NCBI GenBank assembly: GCA_031431395.1
Contig: JANPDJ010000158.1
Coordinates: forward strand, 1-14,307
DNA length: 14,307 nt
Direction: 5' to 3'
Origin: VGPE01 sp031431395
Lineage (GTDB): Bacteria > Chloroflexota > Limnocylindria > Limnocylindrales > CSP1-4
Below are positions 7,431 to 13,104 of the stretch, in pieces; position 1 is the first letter of the stretch; every line of letters begins with the position of its first letter. Below the pieces are notes generated by a model, which ran no database searches, was not told the origin of the DNA, and worked only from the letters and a program-made list of their open reading frames with translations. The position numbers were made by a program, and so were the translations under genes.

Positions 7431-7452
7431 GCCCCGTGGCGCGCTCTCAGGC
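7425..7452. terminator. Bidirectional hairpin pairing two stop codons
   Basis: GCCTGAG (7425-7431) pairs with CTCAGGC (7446-7452) across a 14-nt loop. The TGA of the hydrolase (7428-7430) and the TGA of the convergent greA-like gene (7447-7449 on the minus strand) lie opposite each other in the stem. No T-run follows. Probably a shared terminator. Confidence 0.4.
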
Positions 7453-8700
7453 GATGGACAGCACGCGGTAGCGGACGCTGCCGCGCGGGGTCTCCACCGC
7501 GGCGTCATCGCCCGCGGAGCGTCCCATCAGCGCCCTCCCCACCGGTGAGGCGGACGAGATGCGACCGTTGCGCGGGTCGGATTCGGCGGGGCCTACGACG
7601 GTGAACTCCGACTCCTCGCCATCCACCTCCACCAGGACCCGCGACCCGAGTGCCACCCGCGTGCCGTCCGTGGGCTGGATCACGACCGCGTGGCGGAGCT
7701 GCGCCTCCAGCGCCTGGACGCGACCCTCAAGGAAGGATTGCTCCTCGCGCGCCGAGGTGTAGTCGGCGTTCTCCTTGAGGTCGCCAAGCTCGCGTGCCTT
7801 CTTGATGCGATCGATCACGTCCGGCCGGCGCGTCTGCGTCAGATCGTGGTGCTCGGCAAGCAGGCGGGCGTGGCCGTCCGGCGTGAGCTCCACCACCGAG
7901 ACGGGGGGTCGCCCAGCCCCTGCAGTCGCGGAGCTGATCCGGGTGGAGGGCACCGTACGCACTGCCGCCGGCCGACTGCGCGGCCGGGCGGCGGGTGGCG
8001 GCGTCACGTTCGTGCGACGCGTTGACCCGGTGCCGCGGGCTTCCGGCACGCCGTCGGCATCGCCGGGCGGGAGCTGCACCACGCGTGTCGGTGGGGGCGG
8101 GGCGACCTTCTCCTCCGGCGGAACCGCGCCCGTGATGCCCGTGTGCTTCCGCGAGCCCGACGGTGTCCGCAGGTTGGCGAACGGCAGGGCCACGGACTGG
8201 TCGTACAGCGCGGCGCGCTCTGCCGCCGGGACCGTGTCGCTGAACGCGGCGAGGAGCGCGTCCTCGTATTCCTCGGGCGCCTCCGTGTGCGCCCACCACA
8301 CACGGAGGCCTTCGGCCCGCAGCGTCTTGAGCCATTGTGCGGACGGGTGCGGCCGCCGCTCTCCCAGGACGTGGTGCTCCAGCGCGGAGATGCGGCCACT
8401 GATGGACTGGTCCGTGGCGCCGACGAACAGGACCTGGCTGGAGGGTAGCCAGAACGCGGCAAGCCGTGCGACGAGCGCCTTCGAGGTGGGTCGTTCGCCG
8501 TCAAGCCGCAGGCCCGGGAGCCCTTCGATCCACTTTCCCACGATCGCGTGGTCGATGGGCGCACGCGGCAGGGGGGCCGGCAGTTCCACCACGTAGACGC
8601 CCGTTCCGGAGGCCCGGATGGGCCTCCCGAGGACACCCGGACCGTCGGGCATGAGTCCGACGGCGCGCAGGAGCGCGGCGCCGCTGATGTCAATCGTCAT
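7447..8700 (-). CDS. GreA-type elongation factor fused to a GIY-YIG-like N-terminal domain
   Basis: A 417-residue protein; ordinary GreA is about 157. Residues 266-417 are a complete GreA: ELTPDGHARLLAE, the coiled-coil tip GDLKENADY with acidic D307 and E310 (equivalent to E. coli GreA D41/E44, which stimulate RNA polymerase transcript cleavage), then the C-terminal FKBP-like domain with ISSASPVGRALMG. Residues 30-195 form a separate domain: GVY (34-36), a roughly 55-residue insert, LFVGATD (91-97), R103 in ISGRISALEHH and EEYEDALL (143-150), ending LPFANLRTPSG. This order resembles a GIY-YIG nuclease with YIG changed to FVG, so activity is uncertain. Residues 196-265 are a Pro/Arg/Thr-rich linker. 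No stop or frameshift separates the parts. An internal start near residue 267 could also yield a normal-size GreA. GreA part sure; N-terminal fold about 0.5. Confidence 0.88.
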   Translation of the reverse strand: MTIDISGAALLRAVGLMPDGPGVLGRPIRASGTGVYVVELPAPLPRAPIDHAIVGKWIEGLPGLRLDGERPTSKALVARLAAFWLPSSQVLFVGATDQSISGRISALEHHVLGERRPHPSAQWLKTLRAEGLRVWWAHTEAPEEYEDALLAAFSDTVPAAERAALYDQSVALPFANLRTPSGSRKHTGITGAVPPEEKVAPPPPTRVVQLPPGDADGVPEARGTGSTRRTNVTPPPAARPRSRPAAVRTVPSTRISSATAGAGRPPVSVVELTPDGHARLLAEHHDLTQTRRPDVIDRIKKARELGDLKENADYTSAREEQSFLEGRVQALEAQLRHAVVIQPTDGTRVALGSRVLVEVDGEESEFTVVGPAESDPRNGRISSASPVGRALMGRSAGDDAAVETPRGSVRYRVLSIA

Positions 8701-8712
8701 GCCACGATGATG
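8701..8712 (-). promoter_or_regulatory. Weak leaderless-type -10 of greA-like gene
   Basis: On the minus strand CATCAT occupies -12 to -7 before the ATG at 8700, followed by CGTGGC. It matches TATAAT at 4 of 6 positions. No Shine-Dalgarno is seen. It is weaker than the other examples but in the same position. Confidence 0.25.
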
Positions 8713-8723
8713 CTGGAGTTTGC

Positions 8724-8733
8724 GCGAATTCGC
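8724..8733. repeat. 10-bp perfect palindrome upstream of greA-like gene
   Basis: GCGAATTCGC is a perfect palindrome lying 24-33 bp upstream of the greA-like start codon, in the spacer/-35 zone of a leaderless promoter. Its AT-rich centre stands out in this GC-rich gap. It could be an operator; chance is possible. Confidence 0.25.
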
Positions 8734-8775
8734 CTGAGCCCGGGGCGGCCGTGGGTCCGGGGAGTTCCTTGAGCG

Positions 8776-9216
8776 TCAGGACTTGTTCTGACCACCCCCG
8801 AGGATGCTGCCAAGGTCGGGGAATCCGCCCTGGCCGCCGCCGAGATCGCCCAGGCCGCCCGTGCCTCCACCCGCCGGCAGGTTGCCGCCCGGCGTCAGGT
8901 GGTCGATGATCATCGGCAGGAAGGACGCGAGCAGCGGCAGCAGGGACTCGATCGACAGGCCCGTGCTCTGGGCGAGCTGGGCGGTGGTGTCCGGGCCCAG
9001 CGCCACCCCAAGCTGTTGCGGATCAACGGGCTGGTTTGACCCCGTGGAGATCCACGAGTCCACGATGCCGCCAAGGCCACCGCTCCGGAGCGTCCCGACG
9101 AGGCCGTCCACGCCGCCTTTCGACGCGAACAGCTCCCCGACGGCAGTGGTCAGCCGGCCGGGGTCCAGGCCGCCGCTGCCGCCGGCCAGGCCCGAGAACA
9201 TGTTGCCGAGGTCCAT
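8776..9216 (-). CDS. YidB family protein (DUF937)
   Basis: A 146-residue protein of the YidB/DUF937 family, with no established biochemical role. Residues 46-113 hold the family signature: GGLGGIVDSWISTGSNQPV, the helix QLGVALGPDTTAQLAQSTGL, then LPLLASFLPMIIDHLTPGG. Gly-rich low-complexity segments flank this core at both ends (residues 4-20 and 114-143). There is no signal peptide or clear membrane segment. The ATG at 9216 has GAGGAG 7 nt upstream, overlapping the stop of the preceding gene, so the start is well supported and it is translated from the same mRNA as the bactofilin-like gene 12 bp upstream. A 75-bp gap separates it from the greA-like gene. Confidence 0.88.
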   Translation of the reverse strand: MDLGNMFSGLAGGSGGLDPGRLTTAVGELFASKGGVDGLVGTLRSGGLGGIVDSWISTGSNQPVDPQQLGVALGPDTTAQLAQSTGLSIESLLPLLASFLPMIIDHLTPGGNLPAGGGTGGLGDLGGGQGGFPDLGSILGGGQNKS

Positions 9217-9229
9217 CCGGAGTCTCCTC
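9217..9229 (-). promoter_or_regulatory. Shine-Dalgarno of YidB gene
   Basis: GAGGAG (9224-9229, minus strand) lies 7 nt before the ATG and shares a base with the TAG stop of the bactofilin-like gene. This supports both the start choice and operon structure. Confidence 0.7.
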
Positions 9230-10383
9230 TACGTTGCGGCGTCGCCCGGCGCGGCGACAGGAGGGATGGCCGGCGTCGCGACCCGGCGCTGCCGCCGCTG
9301 ATCCCACAGGTCGTTGCAGAACGCCCCGAGTGCCACGAGGACCACGAGCAGCTTGACGATCCCGCCCACTCCAGGAAACGAGGTCACCACGACGACCATG
9401 GCTGACCCGATCGCCAACCGGATCGCGTCCGCCCATGGACCGTCGGAGATGGTGAGGAGCCGTCCGATGGCCATGCCCACGATGGCGTCAGCGACGAAGG
9501 CTGCGAAGACGATCACGCCGAGGCTCAGCCCGAGCCCGGCAACCACGGTGCCCACGATGTCGATGGCCACGACGCCGCTGAAGTCCAGCTGTCCGAAGAT
9601 CAGGCCCACGATCAACATGAGGACGAGGAGGCCGAGGAGGGCGGCCACGTAGGCGAGGAGGGCGACGACGCCGACGCCCGACGCGGCCAGGGGCTGTCGC
9701 CTGACCCGCTCGACCGATGCCCGGAACAGGCGAGGGGCGAACCGCAGGAACGCCAGGCCAACGAGGACGACGACGATGTACTGGCGCAGCGCGTCAATGG
9801 CGAGGGCTGCCGTCCGGTCCGCCGCCGGGCGATCTGGCGGGGACGCCAGTGTCACCTGCTCGATGCCGCCAACGTTGCCGCGCCGGCGGTAGTCAGTGGC
9901 GGTGCCGGCGATTCCGCCGGCGACGTCACCTTCGAGGACCACGTCGGTGGCGGCGAACAGGACATCCTCGCGCACGCGACCGGCGCTGCCGAGGAAAAGG
10001 TCACTGCCCAGCACCGCGGCATCTTCGGCAACCTGGCCGTCGATGCGGATCTGCGCGCCGGCCGCGCGGAAGTCGCCGCCGACCGTGCCGGTCATGATGA
10101 CTTCGCTGCCGGCCGCGAAGACGTCGCCCGTCACCGTCCCGTCGATGACGACGCGCGCCGCCGCGGTGACCAGGTCGCCGTTGACGGTCCCGGAGATCGT
10201 GACATTGCTCCCGAAGGCGTACAGGTCGTGGTCCACGGTGGTGCCCGTCGGGACCACGATCGTCTCGCCCGTGAACAGCTTGTCGAGGGGATTCGGCCCC
10301 TGCGCGAGAACAGAAACCGTTGCGGCAAGGGCAATCGCGATGCCGGCCGCCAATGCAAGCAGGCGGCGGGTGGCGCGCCTCAT
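9229..10383 (-). CDS. Exported bactofilin-like polymer-forming membrane protein
   Basis: A 384-residue envelope protein. Residues 1-28 are a signal peptide (RRATRR, hydrophobic stretch, likely cleavage after VLA). Residues 40-155 carry short repeats of about 16-18 residues with GTVNGD (65), GTVTGD (83), GTVGGD (99) and GQVAED (116), the beta-solenoid pattern of bactofilin/polymer-forming proteins. A linker to about 195 follows, then hydrophobic segments near 201-217, 235-265, 270-305 and 325-356, and a short charged tail. The beta-solenoid would be outside the membrane, unlike cytoplasmic bactofilins. The start ATG has AGAGGG 9 nt upstream. It follows PAC2 by 45 bp and precedes YidB by 12 bp. 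A sheet- or scaffold-forming envelope role is inference. Confidence 0.82.
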   Translation of the reverse strand: MRRATRRLLALAAGIAIALAATVSVLAQGPNPLDKLFTGETIVVPTGTTVDHDLYAFGSNVTISGTVNGDLVTAAARVVIDGTVTGDVFAAGSEVIMTGTVGGDFRAAGAQIRIDGQVAEDAAVLGSDLFLGSAGRVREDVLFAATDVVLEGDVAGGIAGTATDYRRRGNVGGIEQVTLASPPDRPAADRTAALAIDALRQYIVVVLVGLAFLRFAPRLFRASVERVRRQPLAASGVGVVALLAYVAALLGLLVLMLIVGLIFGQLDFSGVVAIDIVGTVVAGLGLSLGVIVFAAFVADAIVGMAIGRLLTISDGPWADAIRLAIGSAMVVVVTSFPGVGGIVKLLVVLVALGAFCNDLWDQRRQRRVATPAIPPVAAPGDAAT

Positions 10384-10428
10384 GCGGTCATTCCCTCTTT
10401 CGCGCTGTTCATTCGGAACCTCCCGGGG

Positions 10429-11280
10429 TCAGGAACGGGGGCCGCCCCCAGAGCCGCGATCGCGCAGGAAGCGCTCGATCTCGCTGATGAGGTCATCGCC
10501 GGATGGCAGGCGCGATTCGTCCACCATACCCTCCAGCCGCTCCACGTAGGCGCGGGTTGTTTCGTCCGCGCCCGTCGCGAGGTCCAGGCGTGACCGCAGC
10601 TGTCGTGCCTCTTCCTCGAGCTCGCCCAGGTTGACATCTTCGTCCAGGTGCCGGCCCACGGCGCGGATCAGCTCGATGGCGGCGCCGGGATAGGGGCCCG
10701 AAACGTAGTGGGGGATCTGCGCGTAGTAGCCGATGGCGGGGATGCCTGCACGTGAGACCGCGTGGTCGAGCACAGAGATGCACGCGGCCGGGACGCGCAG
10801 GGTACCGGCCGGGCCGGCTGCGATGTCGCCGCGCAGGAGCCCCGGGCGCGACGCGGTGCCGAGGACCGGGACCGGGCGCGTATGGGGAACCGCAGCCGGG
10901 ATCGCGCCCAGGCTGATCCACTCCGCGATGTCGAGCCGTTGAGCGAGCTCCACGGCCGCATCCGCCAGTTCGTGCCACCGGTAGTCCGGCTCCGGGCCGC
11001 TCAGGACCAGGACATCGTGGTCTCCGATGCGGGACCTGCGGATCACGAGTTCCGGCCAGGTGAGTTCCATGGGCCGGCCGTCCACGATCTCCAGCGTCGG
11101 GCGGCGCGCGCGATAGTCGAACAGCTGATCCGGATCGAATGTGACCAGCACCTCGCCGTTCTCGACGAGCTGGTTGGCGGCCGTGGTGGATGCCGATCCC
11201 GCGTCGATCCAGCTGTCGAACGCGGCGACGAGCGTGGGCGCGATCAGGTCCAGGGGTTCGTTCAGGCGGTAGATGGTCAC
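10429..11280 (-). CDS. PAC2 family protein
   Basis: A 283-residue member of the PAC2 family, related to proteasome assembly chaperone 2. The core motifs are AAFDSWIDAGSAS (residues 19-31), LSGPEPDYRWHEL (93-105), SLGAIPAAVPHTRPVPV (123-139) and YYAQIPHYVSGPYPGAAIELI (185-205). Residues 215-275 form a charged helical, possibly coiled-coil, tail ending ISEIERFLRDRG, as in actinobacterial members. No proteasome gene is in the window, so a chaperone role cannot be inferred from context. The GTG start at 11280 is preceded by TATGCT at exactly -12 to -7, pointing to a leaderless mRNA. It is the first gene of a minus-strand unit with the bactofilin-like and YidB genes and is divergent from the SGNH hydrolase. 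Confidence 0.88.
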   Translation of the reverse strand: MTIYRLNEPLDLIAPTLVAAFDSWIDAGSASTTAANQLVENGEVLVTFDPDQLFDYRARRPTLEIVDGRPMELTWPELVIRRSRIGDHDVLVLSGPEPDYRWHELADAAVELAQRLDIAEWISLGAIPAAVPHTRPVPVLGTASRPGLLRGDIAAGPAGTLRVPAACISVLDHAVSRAGIPAIGYYAQIPHYVSGPYPGAAIELIRAVGRHLDEDVNLGELEEEARQLRSRLDLATGADETTRAYVERLEGMVDESRLPSGDDLISEIERFLRDRGSGGGPRS

Positions 11281-11292
11281 GCTGCAAGCATA
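11281..11292 (-). promoter_or_regulatory. Leaderless-type -10 of PAC2 gene
   Basis: On the minus strand TATGCT fills -12 to -7 before the GTG at 11280, followed by TGCAGC. No Shine-Dalgarno is present. Confidence 0.5.
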
Positions 11293-11294
11293 CG

Positions 11295-11308
11295 GTCACC
11301 GGGGTGAC
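11295..11308. promoter_or_regulatory. Dyad between PAC2 and SGNH genes
   Basis: GTCACC (11295-11300) and GGTGAC (11303-11308) form a 6-bp inverted repeat with a 2-bp centre. It lies just upstream of the PAC2 -10 and about 20 bp from the SGNH -10-like box, a place where one regulator could act on both divergent genes. Confidence 0.3.
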
Positions 11309-11327
11309 GGACCGGGCGCGGGTGGCC

Positions 11328-11339
11328 CAAGATTGACGC
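11328..11339 (+). promoter_or_regulatory. Possible leaderless-type -10 of SGNH gene
   Basis: CAAGAT (11328-11333) sits at -12 to -7 before the GTG at 11340, followed by TGACGC. It departs from TANNNT at the first base. No Shine-Dalgarno is visible. Confidence 0.3.
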
Positions 11340-11957
11340 GTGACTCGTCTTCGCTACGTCGCCCTGGGTGATTCGTACACGATCGGCACGGCCGCGATCG
11401 ATGGCGAGGACTGGCCGAGGCAGCTGGTGGACCGCATGGCGGCCGGCTCCGGCGCGGATGGACCCGGGCTTGACCTTGTTGCCAACCTGGGCGTGAACGG
11501 GTTCACCTCGCAGGACGTGATCGACGAGACCCTGCCGCGACTCGCCGCGCTTCGCCCGGAATTTGTCTCGCTCCTCGTGGGCGTGAACGACGTCGTCCAG
11601 GGTGTGCCGGCGGACGCGTATGCCGCGCGCCTCCAGCTCATGCTCGACGCGCTCCTGGCACAGCTCCCGGCGGTCCGGATCGTGACCGTCGCCACGCCGG
11701 ACTACACGGTCACGCCGCACGGGGGCTCGTTCGGCGAACCGCACGTCCGATCTGCCGCCATCAGGGCCAGCAACGACATCCTGCGCGCCACGGCCGGCGC
11801 CCGCGGGATTGCCTTCGTGGACATCCTCGACCTGTCACTTCGCGCGGCGGGGGACCGCTCGCTGGTTGCGCGCGACGGCCTTCACCCCAGCGGTGCGCAG
11901 TACACGCTCTGGGTGGACAGGATCGAGCCGGTGGTCCGGCGGCTGCTGGCGGAGTAG
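11340..11957 (+). CDS. SGNH/GDSL family hydrolase
   Basis: A 205-residue esterase/lipase of the SGNH superfamily. Block I is ALGDSYTIG with nucleophile S12, a block II-like glycine lies in NLGVNGFTS, block III is GVNDVV with N83, and block V is RDGLHPS with D179 and H182. All catalytic blocks are intact and the length is normal for a single-domain enzyme. There is no signal peptide, so it is probably cytoplasmic. Substrates of the family include acyl esters, lysophospholipids and acetylated sugars; the sequence does not decide. The GTG at 11340 lies directly before the conserved first strand, so little room remains for another start. It is monocistronic, divergent from PAC2 and convergent with the epimerase-like gene. 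Confidence 0.92.
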   Translation: MTRLRYVALGDSYTIGTAAIDGEDWPRQLVDRMAAGSGADGPGLDLVANLGVNGFTSQDVIDETLPRLAALRPEFVSLLVGVNDVVQGVPADAYAARLQLMLDALLAQLPAVRIVTVATPDYTVTPHGGSFGEPHVRSAAIRASNDILRATAGARGIAFVDILDLSLRAAGDRSLVARDGLHPSGAQYTLWVDRIEPVVRRLLAE

Positions 11958-11981
11958 CAGGGGGCAGCGAGCGGCGGACAC

Positions 11982-12003
11982 GGTCGCCGGCGGCCCGGTG
12001 ACC
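11982..12003. terminator. Hairpin at SGNH / epimerase convergent junction
   Basis: A 9-bp stem GGTCGCCGG (11982-11990) / CCGGTGACC (11995-12003), with one G-T wobble and a CGGC loop, lies in the 92-bp gap between the two convergent stops. There is no T-run. Probably a bidirectional terminator. Confidence 0.4.
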
Positions 12004-12049
12004 CGGATTGCCGGCAGCTCCCACGGCCCGGGGCCTCCGCGGGACGGCC

Positions 12050-13081
12050 TCAGAACCGGCCGTCGCGCTTCTGGAACCCGGTCGGCTTGTCCAGGAGGGA
12101 TCCGCCCGAAGTCAGCCACGCGGCCGTCCAGGCGAGGAGTTCCGCCAGCGGGACGGACGGCGGCCCGAAGATCCCGACGGCCCGTGATGCGTTGCTGAGC
12201 AGCGCGGTGGGCGATTCTGTGCCGGTGAACACGGGTGGTGGCGCGCCGAGGAGGGGGGCGAGACGGGTGGCGAGGTCGCGGACGGTCGCCGTCTCGGGTC
12301 CCGTCACGTTGAGGATCAGGGGTGGGCTGGCCGCCCGGGTGAATGACGCCAGCGTCTGTGCGTTGGAATCGCCCTGCCAGATCACGTTGACGTGGCCCAT
12401 TGCGAGGTCGATCGGCCGGCGCTCCAGCACCTTCCGGGCGAGGTCCGTGACCACCCCGTAGCGGAGGGCGTTGGCGTAATTCAGGCGGATCAGCGCGACG
12501 GGAGTTCCGCGCCGCTCCGATTCGTAGGTGAAGAGGCGCTCCCGACCCAGGCAGGAGATGGCGTATTCGCCGACGGGTGCCACCGGGTCGCCTTCGCGCG
12601 AGCCGCCGGAATCGATCGCCTCCAGCGGGTAGACGTTGCCCGTGGAGAGCGCGACGATGCGGCTCGCGGCGAACCGCCGCGCGACAAGACCGGGCAGGAA
12701 GGTGTTCATCGCCCAGGTCGCCGGCTCGTTGCCGGTGCTTCCGAACTTCATCCCGGCGAGGAACAGGACATTGGCGGCGTCGGGCAGCGCATCGAGCGCC
12801 CCGTCGTCGAGCAGGTCGGAGGCGATCGTCTCGATGCCTGCGCGCTCGAACGGGCCGGTCGCGCCGGGCTTCTCGAATCGCGAGACCGCGATCACGCGTC
12901 GGTCGGCATGGCCGGCCGCATCGAATGCCCTGCGGGCCATCGCGGCGAGGCTCCAGCCCATCTTGCCGCCGGCGCCGAGCACCAGGAGGTCACCGGGCAC
13001 CGCGGCAAGCGCATCGACCACGAACGCCGGTGGACGCGAGAGACGCTCGTCGAGGCCCGCTTCGGTGATGGGCGGCGTCAT
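12050..13081 (-). CDS. NAD-dependent epimerase/dehydratase-like protein
   Basis: A 343-residue extended-SDR-like protein. A 30-residue helical leader precedes the Rossmann motif LVLGAGGKMG (G36xxG39xxG42). LDDGALDALPDAANVLFLAG is the usual cofactor-side segment, and ALSTGNVYPL holds the Ser/Thr of the active site. Where the YxxxK catalytic pair is expected there is GEYAISCLGRE: Tyr173 is present but the lysine position is Cys177. RLNYANALRYGVVTDLA and NVTGPETATVRDLATRL complete the fold. Loss of the lysine suggests an altered mechanism or a binding-only role. The ATG at 13081 is 23 bp after the stop of the serine hydrolase on the same strand, so they are probably co-transcribed. No clear Shine-Dalgarno is seen, so the exact start is less sure. 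Confidence 0.85.
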   Translation of the reverse strand: MTPPITEAGLDERLSRPPAFVVDALAAVPGDLLVLGAGGKMGWSLAAMARRAFDAAGHADRRVIAVSRFEKPGATGPFERAGIETIASDLLDDGALDALPDAANVLFLAGMKFGSTGNEPATWAMNTFLPGLVARRFAASRIVALSTGNVYPLEAIDSGGSREGDPVAPVGEYAISCLGRERLFTYESERRGTPVALIRLNYANALRYGVVTDLARKVLERRPIDLAMGHVNVIWQGDSNAQTLASFTRAASPPLILNVTGPETATVRDLATRLAPLLGAPPPVFTGTESPTALLSNASRAVGIFGPPSVPLAELLAWTAAWLTSGGSLLDKPTGFQKRDGRF

Positions 13082-13104
13082 GCGTGCCGTGTCATGCCGT
13101 GTGC

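Noticed and set aside
7447..7920. Treating greA as a normal 150-residue gene with an unrelated upstream gene
   Set aside because: The frame is continuous from 8700 to 7447 with no stop, and there is no strong Shine-Dalgarno or promoter before the GreA part that I can see; a fusion is simpler.
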